A stretch of 64,000 nucleotides of DNA from DAOUJI01 sp965219565 (GTDB lineage: Bacteria > Chloroflexota > Dehalococcoidia > Lucifugimonadales > JAGWBF01), in the NCBI GenBank assembly GCA_965219565.1, contig OZ244780.1, positions 1,922,001 through 1,986,000 of the forward strand, in the 5' to 3' direction. The number at the start of each line of letters is the position of its first letter. Positions within the stretch are counted from its first letter, which is position 1. This document shows positions 24,865-34,278 of the stretch, piece by piece. The translations under genes and the position numbers were made by a program. Below the pieces are notes generated by a model, which saw only the letters and a program-made list of their open reading frames with translations, searched no databases and was not told where the DNA came from.

Positions 24865-25107
24865 CGCCTTTCACGTCCGACGATACTGTTGTATTTCAAG
24901 GTCTGTGTCTTCCCTGTCTAAACCTGCTTCCTATTCGGGACTGGGACGTGGCGAGATTTGTTTTGCGTTTCGCCAAGATCGACAGGCTGCGGGCAACCCT
25001 ATATACTTGACAAGTAGTGCCAATAATGATACTAATCAGTCATCGAAAGCACAGATGAACTTCTTCTAAGGCTCCGCAGAAATCCCAAGGGGGTCCGGTT
25101 CGCTGAC

Positions 25108-25290
25108 TTGGCCAGAATTTGCGACCGCTATTTCGGAGAGCCAAGGCAGACGGGCACGAGCCACCGGGTGTACCGAACGCCCTGGCCGGGAGACCCAAGG
25201 GTAAACATTCAAAACGATAAAGGTTCGGCAAAGGTCTACCAAGTCCGGCAAGTCATCAGAGCGGTAGAGAAACTGGAGGAAATGCAATGA
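25108..25290 (+). CDS. hicA: HicA-like toxin, start codon uncertain
   Basis: 60 residues from TTG 25108 (MARICDRYFGEPRQTGTSH). HicA-type dsRNA-binding fold with the catalytic-type His in GTSHRVY and TPWPGDPRVNIQNDKGSAKVYQVRQVI. The same frame is open upstream back to 25039 and encodes a fitting N-terminal helix (STDELLLRLRRNPKGVRFADL), but no ATG, GTG or TTG occurs there, only ATC at 25042. A TTGACA box (25007-25012) lies just upstream and its start site would fall near 25040. So the gene may use a rare start, or may have lost it. Stop overlaps the hicB ATG. Confidence 0.6.
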   Translation: MARICDRYFGEPRQTGTSHRVYRTPWPGDPRVNIQNDKGSAKVYQVRQVIRAVEKLEEMQ

Positions 25291-25616
25291 ACGACCACTA
25301 CACCTACCGTATCACCTGGTCTGCCGACGATGGCGAGTTCGTTGGATTATGCGCGGAATTCCCCTCGCTAAGCTGGCTGGCGCGTACACCGGACGAGGCG
25401 TTTTCAGGCATCCGAGAGCTGGTGGCCGACGTTTTATCGGACATGCTCAGCGCAAACGAGAAGGTTCCCGATCCACTTGCGGACCGTACATACAGTGGGC
25501 GATTCTTGGTGCGGGTTCCTCCGGAAACCCATCGCACTTTGACCATCCGAGCTGCTGAGCAAGGCGTGAGCTTGAACCGGCTTATCAGCGCTCGACTGGC
25601 GAATGAGACTGTCTGA
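25287..25616 (+). CDS. hicB: HicB-family antitoxin
   Basis: 109 residues. N-terminal RNase H-like HicB fold (YTYRITWSADDGEFVGLCAEFPSLSWLARTPDEAFSGIRELV) and a C-terminal ribbon-helix-helix/HicB DNA-binding part (SGRFLVRVPPETHRTLTIRAAEQGVSL is the segment at about 70-96). It overlaps the toxin-like gene by 4 bp (ATGA). It should neutralise HicA and repress the operon. Confidence 0.9.
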   Translation: MNDHYTYRITWSADDGEFVGLCAEFPSLSWLARTPDEAFSGIRELVADVLSDMLSANEKVPDPLADRTYSGRFLVRVPPETHRTLTIRAAEQGVSLNRLISARLANETV

Positions 25617-25701
25617 TCGAACGCAACGGACTATCATGCGAGTCCGCATGGGACCTACCTCAGGCGTAGGGCAGCTTACGTCTGCCTTAGAGGGCCGGCC
25701 A

Positions 25702-25916
25702 TCAATCGGAGAGCATCCCCAATAGCCGCCTGGAGCCGTCCTTGTCCAGAGGATAGTTGTTGTTGCCGCATTTGGGCGACTGAATGCAGCTAGGACAACC
25801 GTCGTCGCAGGGGCATTGCCTGACGACACCCAATGTGGCATTCCATAGCTGTCCAACCATCTGATAGCCCATCTCGGCGATTCCTATGCCGCCGGGGTGG
25901 CCGTCGTATATGAATA
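25702..25916 (-). pseudogene. severed C-terminal end of the MrfA/YprA-like helicase
   Basis: Reads YDGHPGGIGIAEMGYQ, then CPCDDGCPSCIQSPKCGNNN and DKDGSRRLLGMLSD, stop 25702. This is the C-terminal Cys-rich domain (four-cysteine metal site, CPC...CPSC...PKC) of MrfA/YprA-type DEAD helicases. Removing the IS (25917-27625) and one 9-bp duplicate restores the frame exactly: QIFI from 27.63 kb joins YDGHPGG here. The fragment alone has no start. Confidence 0.9.
25908..25916. repeat. 9-bp target-site duplication, left copy
   Basis: ATATGAATA, identical to 27626-27634 on the other side of the IS. Confidence 0.85.
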
Positions 25917-25998
25917 GAGCCTGTCTCAGAAGTCGGAACTGGCAATGGAACCGGGTTAGGTGTACCTTCGAAGCGACATCAATTGGGGAGAGATTGAG

Positions 25999-27498
25999 AT
26001 GCCGCTTCGAGACATGGACCGGGAGCAAATGTGGCTGTTGCCGCCCACCCTTGACGAACTGCTGCCGTTGGACCATCCGGCCCGATTCGTGGCCGAGTTT
26101 GTGGATGCGTTGGATAGGGCGGCCTGGGCGAAGATGGGCGTAGGGATAGAAGGAGACCCGCTAGGAGCGCCCGCCTACCATCCGCGGGCGCTGTTGAGCG
26201 TGTGGCTGTACGGCTTCATGACCAACGTGCGGTCGTGCCGGAAGTTGGAGGCGGCCTGCCGGGACCAGATTCCGTACCTGTGGTTGACCGGGTGGCAGCA
26301 TCCCGACCACAACACCCTGTGGCGATTCTACCAGGGGCACCGTCAAGGCATGAGAGAGCTGTTCAAGCGCACGGTTCGGACGGCGGTGTCCCTGGAGTTG
26401 GTGGACCTGGCGATGCAGGCGGTGGACGGAACGAAGATGGCCGCCAACGCGGCGGCGAGATGGACCTACACCGGAGAGCAGTTGCACCAATTGCTGGCTA
26501 GGGTGGAGAAATCCATTGCCGACTTGGAGGCCCAGAACGAAGGGGGCGAAGACGGCGATCCAGTTCATCTTCCAGAGAAGTTGTCCGACCGCAAGACGTT
26601 GCGGCAGCGGGTGAGGCAAGCAATGGAGGAACTGCCAAGCCGGGAGCTTCCCAGTCGCAGTCAGCACAAGCACCCCCGTCGCATCAATCTGACCGATAGA
26701 GACGCTAGGTCGATGAAGACTGCTCAGGGGTTTGTTCTCAGCTACAACGCCCAAGCCATGGTCTCCCCTCTGGCCACCGGCGAGGGAGTAACCGGCATGA
26801 TGATCACCGCCGTGGACGTGGTGGATGAAGTCAATGACCTTGCCCGTCTGACCCCGATGGTGGAACAGGCCGAGGAGGTTACGGGGGTAAGGGTTCCGAC
26901 GACCCTGGCCGACGCGGGTTACTTCGGCGGCAGGCACCTGGAAGAATGCGCCCGGAGAGGCCAGCAGGTGGTGATGCCCGATCCGAAACAGCGGTCCATT
27001 AAGGAGGACCCGTACCACAAGGACCAGTTCACCTACGACGAGGACAACGACTGCTACTACTGCCCTAGGGGACAAACCCTGCCCTTCCTTCGAAACAGTC
27101 GTAAGAGAGGGGAGTGGGTACGGATATACCGGGCCTCTCGGTTAGTCTGTAAGGAGTGTCCAGCCCTCGGAGTCTGTACCAAGAATCGCCGCAAGGGACG
27201 CGCCTTGGAACTGGGGCCTTACGATGCAGTATCGCGCCGACATCGTGCCTGGATGGAGACGGAGGAAGCCAAGAGGGTGTACAAGTTGAGAAAGCAGTTA
27301 GTCGAACCGGTCTTCGGAATCATCAAGGAACAACAGGGAGCGCGGAGGTTCCTGTTGCGCGGCCTTGCCAACGTGTCGGCCGAATGGACGGCGTTGGCCA
27401 CAGCATTCAACTTGCGCACCCTCTGGAAGGTATGGAACTCCCGATCCCGCGCCTCTGCTGAATTACCCTACGGTCTGGAGCCTTGCCCCGCTTTCTGA
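25999..27498 (+). CDS. IS1182-family transposase
   Basis: 499 residues from ATG 25999, with GGGGAGAG just upstream; a GTG at 25960 would add 13 residues. N-terminal DUF772 region (REQMWLLPPTLDELLPLDHP, LSVWLYGFMTNVRSCRKLE), DDE core with AVDGTKMAANAA, TTLADAGYFGGRHLEE and the late VEPVFGIIKEQQGARRFLLRG, plus the Cys segment YYCPRGQT ... CKECPALGVCT common to the family. The open frame and key blocks are intact, so it may still move. Confidence 0.92.
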   Translation: MPLRDMDREQMWLLPPTLDELLPLDHPARFVAEFVDALDRAAWAKMGVGIEGDPLGAPAYHPRALLSVWLYGFMTNVRSCRKLEAACRDQIPYLWLTGWQHPDHNTLWRFYQGHRQGMRELFKRTVRTAVSLELVDLAMQAVDGTKMAANAAARWTYTGEQLHQLLARVEKSIADLEAQNEGGEDGDPVHLPEKLSDRKTLRQRVRQAMEELPSRELPSRSQHKHPRRINLTDRDARSMKTAQGFVLSYNAQAMVSPLATGEGVTGMMITAVDVVDEVNDLARLTPMVEQAEEVTGVRVPTTLADAGYFGGRHLEECARRGQQVVMPDPKQRSIKEDPYHKDQFTYDEDNDCYYCPRGQTLPFLRNSRKRGEWVRIYRASRLVCKECPALGVCTKNRRKGRALELGPYDAVSRRHRAWMETEEAKRVYKLRKQLVEPVFGIIKEQQGARRFLLRGLANVSAEWTALATAFNLRTLWKVWNSRSRASAELPYGLEPCPAF

Positions 27499-27552
27499 CC
27501 GTTACCCAGGTCTCGAGAACGATCCTTACTCTCACCGCTTCACTACCCCCTT

Positions 27553-27596
27553 AGTGCCTCCGCATGGTTCGTTAGTCGAATCCATGCGGAGGCACT
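27553..27596. repeat. strong hairpin at the right end of the IS
   Basis: 15-bp perfect arms (AGTGCCTCCGCATGG and its complement) with a 14-base loop, 55 bp after the transposase stop. May act as a bidirectional terminator shielding the element. Confidence 0.6.
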
Positions 27597-27623
27597 ACGT
27601 CATTCAACCTCTCTGAGACAGGC

Positions 27624-29693
27624 TCATATGAATATCTGGGGCTGCCTTGTGTCGGGGTGCAGGGGTGTGGACACGCCCCCGATGTCGTTCCGGTCGCACA
27701 GCGCGAACAGAGGGAGCACGCCTATCATCGCGTGTTCGGCGGCGTGCAGGCTTCCCGCCAGGTCCAGCTTCTTGCCGTCAACTTCCTCCAGGAATTGGTC
27801 AGGAATGTCGAACCAGAGGGCGACGGTATTGAATATTCGCGGCGGCAGGTCGAGCCACTCTTCACCCAACACTTCTTCGGTCAGGGGCCTGCGCCTCTGG
27901 TAGCCCGTGACCCTTGTAGTAACTTCCACGTCCCCTAAATACACCTGGACTCCTCCGGCAAACTTGTCGGAACGGACCCGGTTAATGGTTATATCCGTTG
28001 TGTCCTTGCTCTGAGTATAGTAGGCCGAGTCGGTGCGGGAGACGTAAGCCGCGCCGTTTTCCAGGTCCAGATCGGCGACTCTGAACGCCTCTCCCTGGTG
28101 GAGGTACACGGCTCCGGGATGGAGCTGGAAATAGGCGGACGTCTCGTCCACTGTCTCGAGAATCACACCCGACTCCTCCTCCACTACAGGGTACGCATGT
28201 TGGGAGTCCGAGCGTATGTTCACCAACTCGGCGGGATAGGGCATGTCTGGGGTCACGTGCCATTTACCACGAGACTCCCTGAGAAACCCCTGGGCAACAA
28301 GGTTGTCAACGTGGGCATTGAAGCTTGCCCCGAACATACCAGAGTCCGCCTCCTCCAGAGGCGCCTCATAGGCGGCGCAGAGCAAATGCGGCCCGATGAT
28401 ATAGGGGTTGTCCGGAGAGATAAGAGCTCTCTCCACCGGCTTGCCAAAGAAGAACTCCGGGTGGTTCATAAGGTACTGGTCTAGAGGGTTGGCGCGGCCC
28501 ACCAGCACTGACAGGGCCTCGTCACCCCGGCGTCCGCTTCGGCCCGCCTGCTGCCACGTTGAGGCAATGCTTCCGGGGTAGCCGGTTATCACCGTGGCAT
28601 CCAGGCTGCCCACGTCGATTCCCAACTCCAAGGCGTTGGTGGACGCCAGGCCCAGAAGGCGCCCCTGGAGCAGGTCGGCCTCGATTCTGCGTCTGTCTTC
28701 GGGCAGATAGGTAGCCCGGTAGGGGCTTATAGTTTTGCCCAGACCCTTCTCCACCGACTCCAGCTGTTCTCTGGCGTACAGGTACACAAGTTCCGCCTGA
28801 CGCCGTGTGCGCACAAAGGTAAGGGTACGCACCTTCTTGGCTATCAACCGCGAAAACAGCGTGGCCGCCTCCGTGTTGGCGCTCCGCCTGGCGGAGGTGG
28901 TGTTCTCGATGAACGGCGGATTCCAGAAGGCGAACCTGCGGCCTCCGCTAGGCGCGCCGTCTTCTTCCACAATTTGGAAGTCAAGGCCTGTAAGGTCCGA
29001 CGCTAGCTCGTCCGGGTTTGCGATGGTGGCTGAGCAGAGGATGAACTGGGGCGACGAGCCGTACAATTTGCAGACTCTTCTCAGTCTCCGAAGCAGGTTT
29101 GCCAGGTGAGAGCCAAATACTCCTCTGTACACATGGGTCTCATCCAGAACGACGTACTTGAGGCTCCTGAAGAAACGTGACCAGTTCCGGTGGTTGGGCA
29201 GGATGCCCAAATGGAGCATGTCAGGGTTGGTCAGAATGACGTGGGCAGACCTGCGGACGACGGCGCGTTCGTCGTATGGGGTATCCCCGTCGAACACCGC
29301 AACCTTCACCGCCAGTCCGTTGGTGAGGTTCCTCATGCTCTTCAGTTGATCCTGTGTAAGCGCCTTGGTGGGATGGAGAAACAGGGCCCGGCTGGACGAG
29401 TCTGCAAGCAGAGACTCCATCACGGGTATCTGGTAGCAGAGACTTTTGCCGCTGGCCGCTGGAGTCGCCACCATGACATGGCTCCCGGCGGAGAGATGAT
29501 TGACCGCTTCGGCCTGGTGGCTGTAGAGGGGCCATAGTCCGGCTTTTTCAAGGGCATCCACTACACGGCCGTCCAGCGGATGTGCCAAGGCGCCTTCTCG
29601 AGCCTCTTTGGGAGGGACAACCTCGAGATGGACTATCTGACCCTCGTACGAGGGAGAGCCCGTCAGTTGCCCCAGAAACCCTGACACGTCCAT
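27624..29693 (-). pseudogene. MrfA/YprA-like DEAD/DEAH helicase, interrupted by the IS (N-terminal 689 residues)
   Basis: The frame starts ATG 29693 and now ends at a TGA supplied by the IS (27624). Helicase motifs: HQAEAVNHL (Q-like), Walker A ATPAASGKSLCYQIP, box II VLDETHVYRGVFGSHLANLLRRLRR, CSATIANP, TFVRTRRQAEL, ASTNALELGIDVG and QQAGRSGRRGDEAL. It belongs to the MrfA/YprA/Hrq1-like 3'-5' helicases used in DNA repair. The lost end, with the cysteine cluster, is at 25702-25916. The truncated product may fold but lacks the metal domain. It begins 5 bp after the DUF503 gene, so the two were an operon. Confidence 0.92.
27626..27634. repeat. 9-bp target-site duplication, right copy
   Basis: ATATGAATA, immediately outside the right IS end. 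Confidence 0.85.
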
Positions 29694-29698
29694 GCGGC

Positions 29699-29992
29699 TT
29701 ACACCCCTGACACCAACTCCACCTCGTAGTCTATCAACTCCAAGTCGGGCCGTGTCTCGGTTATGAAGTTCACCACGCTGGAAATCACACTGTTGGCGTG
29801 GCGGCCGTCGTTGCTGACACAGGAGATGCCCAGGACGAGGGTCTGCCAGCTGTCGTTCTGCTCGACCTCGGCGGCCGACACGTTGAACTTCGTGCGTAAG
29901 CGGCTAAGGACAGACTGAGCAACCTGACGCTTGCCTTTGAGGCTCGAGTTGCCGGGAATGCGCAAGACTACTCGGCATACGCCGACATGCAA
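29699..29992 (-). CDS. DUF503 family protein
   Basis: 97 residues, TTG start at 29992 chosen for the strong AGAAGGAGT a few bases upstream. The sequence MHVGVCRVVLRIPGNSSLKG then KRQVAQSVLSRLRTKFNVSAAEVEQND and LVLGISCVSNDGRHANSVI is the standard DUF503 fold, a small ferredoxin-like protein often near ribosome-maturation genes; its role is not established. Here it leads the interrupted helicase gene. Confidence 0.9.
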   Translation of the reverse strand: MHVGVCRVVLRIPGNSSLKGKRQVAQSVLSRLRTKFNVSAAEVEQNDSWQTLVLGISCVSNDGRHANSVISSVVNFITETRPDLELIDYEVELVSGV

Positions 29993-30117
29993 CGGAGACT
30001 CCTTCTAGTTTCTACTCATTAGGGATGTCCAGCTCTATCATCGCTGCTCGTTGAGGCAGTCCCTTAACATTTTGGAGAACGCCGGAAGGTTCCGTTTGCT
30101 TGTAGGTGATGCCCCCA

Positions 30118-31215
30118 TCAGCGGCCCCTACGTAGGGACCGCTGAGTCCGTTTGTTGTAGTATGGGTGCGTCGTCGCGGCTTTCTCTCTGCGCGGCACGG
30201 TGGTTTTCGGTTTCACCGCTCTAGGGCGCCCGTGACCGTGGTAGCGGACGCGAGGCTGCGCTTCCCCTCTCGATGATTCTAGCTGCGTCTGAGGCGCGGC
30301 CTGGGGCAACTCCGGCTTGGGCATCTCGGTTAGCCGCTCTTCCTCTCGAACCACCACGGGAAGAGCGGCGTCCACTTTTACCACGTCCGCCCATTCGTGA
30401 TAGGGCGCCGCAATCCCGGCCGTCTCAGCCGGCGTCTTGTTCCCAAGGCTCTCATGCTTTCGGAATAGGTTGTAATTCAACACCCAGCCGTCCAGGTAGC
30501 GTTGCCCGCTTTCGATGCCCTCTAGTCCACGGAGCGTCTTGGTGCGGTCTCGGAAGGTGCCCTGCAACCGCTCCGACAGGTTGTTGTTGATTTCCGCCGA
30601 CAGTCCCTCCGACTGGATGTGCTCGGCCTCGGGGAGAATGTCTTTGATGGGCTTGAGGTACGCCCGCCACTTGTCCGTCTTGATGGTCGTGGGCGGTTTG
30701 TCGGCGGCGTCTGCCGCCTTGCGAATCATGGCCCTGGCCGCATGGCCGTCGCGCCTGTACGACAGATAGGACGCCAGAATGTAGCGTGTCTCCTCGTCCA
30801 TCACGTTCCAGTTGTAGGCTTTCCTGCCGCCGACGTCCACCACCATTTCGTCGGCGACCCAACTCCCGCCCGTCGGGACCTTGCGGTCCTTCATCCCCTG
30901 GACGGCTTCATCGGTGTAGTCGCGGACCCACTCGTATATCGTGGCCTTGGAAGGTTCGGGGATGTCGTATTCCTTCTCCAGCGCCTCGGCTATCTTCTTG
31001 TAGGACTTCCCATCGTAGTAGTCCTGGATTGCCGCGCCCATCAGTTCGGCGTCCATCCGGCGTCCCTCGGCCTTGCCGTTGGCTCGGAATTTCTTTTGAC
31101 AGTTCCGGCACCTGTATCGTTGCTGGCCGTTCTGCTTGCCGTCTTTCACCACTCGGTCTCCCGCGCATTTAGGGCAGTTGACCGCGTAGGTCGTGCTTGT
31201 AGTAAACTCAGCCAT
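30118..31215 (-). CDS. DDE transposase with N-terminal zinc ribbon (IS6-like)
   Basis: 365 residues. N-terminal zinc ribbon CPKC ... CRNC (Cys14/17 and Cys36/39), a helix-turn-helix (SYKKIAEALEKEYDIPEPSKATIYEW is the region 71-96), and a DDE triad Asp122 (VADEM), Asp181 (IKTDKW) and Glu215 (NLSERLQGT); the last two are 34 apart as usual. The basic C-terminal tail of about 80 residues is longer than typical. Strong AGAAGGAGT upstream. I could not find terminal inverted repeats or a target duplication. A near-perfect palindrome overlaps its stop. Confidence 0.85.
   Translation of the reverse strand: MAEFTTSTTYAVNCPKCAGDRVVKDGKQNGQQRYRCRNCQKKFRANGKAEGRRMDAELMGAAIQDYYDGKSYKKIAEALEKEYDIPEPSKATIYEWVRDYTDEAVQGMKDRKVPTGGSWVADEMVVDVGGRKAYNWNVMDEETRYILASYLSYRRDGHAARAMIRKAADAADKPPTTIKTDKWRAYLKPIKDILPEAEHIQSEGLSAEINNNLSERLQGTFRDRTKTLRGLEGIESGQRYLDGWVLNYNLFRKHESLGNKTPAETAGIAAPYHEWADVVKVDAALPVVVREEERLTEMPKPELPQAAPQTQLESSRGEAQPRVRYHGHGRPRAVKPKTTVPRREKAATTHPYYNKRTQRSLRRGR
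30119..30144. repeat. 26-bp palindrome overlapping the transposase stop
   Basis: Near-perfect palindrome centred on CTACGTAG, arms CAGCGG/CCGCTG with one mismatched pair. It may be a terminator or a transposon end. Confidence 0.55.
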
Positions 31216-31241
31216 TAGGACTCCTTCTCGGAAGGTGGGTC

Positions 31242-31490
31242 ATGGAGCTATCCGAAAATCTAGCGATTCTTCTTGCGGTGATTCTTCTTCTCTCGGCTCT
31301 GTTGCAGTTTGTGGTGTACCACAAACTCCATAAGCAAATAGCAGGACTAGAATCACAATTGCGCCAACCACGAGAAGCGGAGACGGACCCGGCAATTCAA
31401 TCCCAATCTTCCCCAGCAGTCCCAGCTATTATCAAAGCGATAATTACCGCTGCCGCAAAAAAGACAAACACTTCCGGTTCCAACGGTTAG
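31242..31490 (+). CDS. small single-pass membrane protein, unknown
   Basis: 82 residues. One N-terminal hydrophobic segment (LAILLAVILLLSALLQFVVY, about 7-26), then a short charged/coiled stretch and a Ser/Pro-rich tail, giving an anchor plus cytoplasmic or exposed tail. Not recognised. It starts 27 bp from the divergent transposase start. Could be spurious, but the clear membrane anchor argues for a real gene. Confidence 0.4.
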   Translation: MELSENLAILLAVILLLSALLQFVVYHKLHKQIAGLESQLRQPREAETDPAIQSQSSPAVPAIIKAIITAAAKKTNTSGSNG

Positions 31491-31529
31491 TCCCTTATCC
31501 CATCTCGTCTGAGCACGGCTATAAACTCC

Positions 31530-33217
31530 TCACACCAACAGTTCGGCCTGGCCGCTCACACGCCCGCCCTTGGGTCGGTATCCGTACAGCGGCAAGTCCG
31601 GGCGCTTGTCGGCCAAGAGGTCTTCAACACTCAAGCCCTGTATCACCGGGTATGTGTCGGCGTCATCACTGAACGTCGCCTTGACGCGCTGATTCTCCAC
31701 AGTCTGCATATACTGGCTGAAGCAGACCATCACACCGGCAGTCGCGCCGAAATGGTCCACTGTGGTCTTCAAGGCCCTCACCGAGTCGCTGGACACACTG
31801 CCGCCCTTCACTTGGACTATAGCGAATTCGGCTTTGGGTTTTCGTCCCATGCGGAACGGAAAGAACTTCAACACGCCGTCCACGCCGCCGTCCGCTCCCT
31901 TGGTTCCAGGGGAGTGGAACATCCCTTCTGCCCCGATAGCCCCGCAGACCCATTTCTCAAATTCGAACTTGTCTCGCTCTGCCAAGGCTTTTGCCTCGAC
32001 CACATTAACCGGCACCCCGCGCACCAGAACATCGTCAGTGGTCAGTTGCTCGAAATTGCGTAGAATCCGGCTCCTCATCAAGCCCACGGCAAAGGCCGAC
32101 ACGTCGATCCCCACCCAACGCCGCCCAAGGCTCTCTGCCGCGTGAACGGCAGTGCCGCAACCGCAGAAAGGGTCCAGCACCAGGCCCCGGTCAGGACTGC
32201 TGATTGTGATGATGCGTTCCAAGAGGGCCAACGGCTTCTGAGTCGGGTAGCCAAGGCGTTCGGCGGCCTGTGATGAGATGGGGCCTATGTCAGTCCACAC
32301 GTCTTGCAACGGCACTCCAGGCATTTCATCCAGGTAGCGTTTGTATTGCGGGACTGCGCCCGGGCGTGTCTGCACAACTCGGCCTTCGTCAATCAGCTTC
32401 TGCATCCGCTCTTGGCTGTATCGCCAATGGCGGCTAACTCCCATCACCTCGTAGTAGGGATTGCCTTTGGCCGCGCCGTAAGGGCCTGTCAAATCGCCCA
32501 ACCTATATTGACGCCCTGTTTGCGGTTCAATGTATTTGTAGAACCGCTCCACATAGTCTCGGTCGTACTTGGTGTAAACGGTCTGCCAAGTCCAGGACTC
32601 GCCCTTGGTGTAGAAGAACAGCACATCGTGTATGCGCCCAGGCTGTTTTCTGCCCTGCTTGGTGTCGCTGTGGGCGCTGGTTCGCTTCCAAATTACTTCC
32701 GTCCGGAAGTTCTGTTGACCGAAGATGGTGTCCATCACCAGTTTTAGGTAGTGGCTTGCTGTATCGTCACAGTGAAGGTAGATAGACCCTGTGGGCGACA
32801 ATACCCGCCGCATCGCCAGAAGCCGCACCGCCATATTGATGAGGTACGCTGAAAGGCTCTGCCCCCCCCGGACTTGGGGGAGTCGACGCGCTGGGCGAGG
32901 CTGACTACATCGACCAAAAGGCGAGATTGAGGGCCAGCGTTCAAATCCCGCAAAAGGTCGTCTTCCTTGGCTCCCCAAGTCCATGTGTCGGTAAATGCCT
33001 CCACCGGGCGGGCGTCTTTGTCCTTTCCGGCGAATGGCAAGTTATAAATGCTCTTGGAGTTGAAGGGCGGGTCCAGATAAATGAGGTCAACGGAACCCGT
33101 CGGCAGAGCCAACTCGTCGTTCAAGACGTTCAGGCAATCATCGCTGTACAGAACACGGTTTACTTCCACGGGCCAAGCCTTAAAAACAAGAGGTTCGGTG
33201 TTGCCATGCCGTTTCAT
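31530..33217 (-). pseudogene. DNA (adenine-type) methyltransferase fused to Mrr-like nuclease, out of frame at a G8 run
   Basis: The two parts are in different frames. Start ATG 33217 (MKRHGNTEPLVF). Part 1 holds VLYSDDCL and motif IV LIYLDPPFNS. Part 2 continues with INMAVRLLAMRRVLSPTG, then a target region, YPTQKPLALLERII, motif I VLDPFCGCGTAVHAAE and GIDVS. This beta order with DPPF suggests N6-adenine. Part 2's C-terminus resembles an Mrr-type PD-(D/E)XK nuclease (GADGGVDG ... FAIVQVKGG). The switch point is a run of eight C on the plus strand (32862-32869). Nine G on the coding strand would join SPKSGGG to QSLSAYLIN and give about 562 residues. Either the gene is phase-variable, mutated, or the read is one base short. 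Confidence 0.85.
32862..32869. repeat. homopolymer C8/G8 tract at the methyltransferase frame break
   Basis: Eight C on the plus strand, eight G on the coding strand. A change to nine (or six) puts both gene halves in one frame. Confidence 0.8.
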
Positions 33218-33465
33218 ACCGCCTTGTCTCAGGAATGACGATATGCTACCATACACAATCACCTATAAGCAAACGGAACCCGCCGGAAGTATAGCAGACC
33301 CACAAATTTTGCATCAATGTGTCCGTGGCGCTGAGCCATACCTCCGTAGGGTCCTCAAGGGCTAACGCAGTAGTGGGGAACATTGGCCACCACGCTATCT
33401 GTGCGTTGACTCTGCTCACCATCGGGGAATACAATGAGTTACAAATTTCACAAACGGCAGGACCA

Positions 33466-34203
33466 ATGGCCCATCTTTTCGACATGCACATCCACACCAC
33501 CAAGGGGAGCAGCGACTCCAACCTATCCCCGGAAGAAATGGTCCTGCAGGCGGAACAACTGGGGCTGTTTGGGCTTTGCATCACCGAACACAGCGGCCCG
33601 TGGGACCGGCATGCTTTTCAGCGCTTCGCCTCCCAGCACGACGTAATCCTGATTCGGGCTATGGAGGTCGAGACCGACATGGGCCACATCCTGGCCTTCG
33701 GCATGGACCAGTATCTGTCGGGCATAAACAAGGCCTCCAACCTGAGGCACGAGTTGGACAAGGTAAATGGGTTCATGGTCAGCGCCCACCCCTTCAGAGA
33801 CATGTTCCCGGTGCGCCCCAAAGGAAGGCCGCTCATATACCAGAACATGGACCTCGTGCCCTCTACGGTGGCCGGGGCCGCTGAACACCCAATCTTCTCC
33901 ATGGTTGACGCTGTGGAGGCGGCCAACGGGGCTACGTCGAACATTGAGAACGAATTCGCCTTCAAAGTTGCAAAGCACCTGGGCTTAAAGGTTACAGGGG
34001 GAAGCGACGCGCACTCCCGCCACGGATTGGGCAGATGCGTGACTGAGTTCAAAGGGGAGATTCACACTGCCGAGGAGTTCATGAACTCTCTCCACCACGG
34101 GAGCTTCGCGCCTGCCATGCTGTCTCCAAACAGGTCCAGCCTGACGGCCTCCTGGACGCCTGTGCCCGAGCCTTTGTCAGAAGAGGCGATTCGGCGCTCT
34201 TAA
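33466..34203 (+). CDS. PHP-domain metal-dependent phosphoesterase
   Basis: 245 residues from ATG 33466 (MAHLFDMHIHTTKGSSDSNLS); the longer frame from 33319 has no family-like leader. PHP motifs: DMHIHTT, CITEHSGPWD, VMVSAHP-like FMVSAHPFRD, and late GGSDAHSRHGLG. These proteins hydrolyse phosphate esters with a trinuclear metal site. It diverges from the methyltransferase gene and precedes the DinG-type gene by 75 bp. Substrate unknown. Confidence 0.87.
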   Translation: MAHLFDMHIHTTKGSSDSNLSPEEMVLQAEQLGLFGLCITEHSGPWDRHAFQRFASQHDVILIRAMEVETDMGHILAFGMDQYLSGINKASNLRHELDKVNGFMVSAHPFRDMFPVRPKGRPLIYQNMDLVPSTVAGAAEHPIFSMVDAVEAANGATSNIENEFAFKVAKHLGLKVTGGSDAHSRHGLGRCVTEFKGEIHTAEEFMNSLHHGSFAPAMLSPNRSSLTASWTPVPEPLSEEAIRRS

Positions 34204-34278
34204 CGACGGCTGACCTCGCGAGGCGGGTTATCCCGCAGCGGTTGTATAGTGACAGGAGTGGGAGGGGCTCGCGGCGGC

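Larger units (their letters stand above)
25917..27625. mobile_element. complete IS1182-family insertion sequence
   Basis: 1,709 bp. Terminal inverted repeats start GAGCCTGTCTCAGA (14 bp perfect) at 25917 and, in reverse complement, at the right end 27625. Flanked by the 9-bp direct repeat ATATGAATA. One transposase gene on the plus strand. Near the right end, a 15-bp perfect inverted repeat (27553-27567 / 27582-27596) forms a strong hairpin. The element interrupts the helicase gene on the minus strand. The intact transposase and identical flanks suggest a recent event. Confidence 0.93.
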
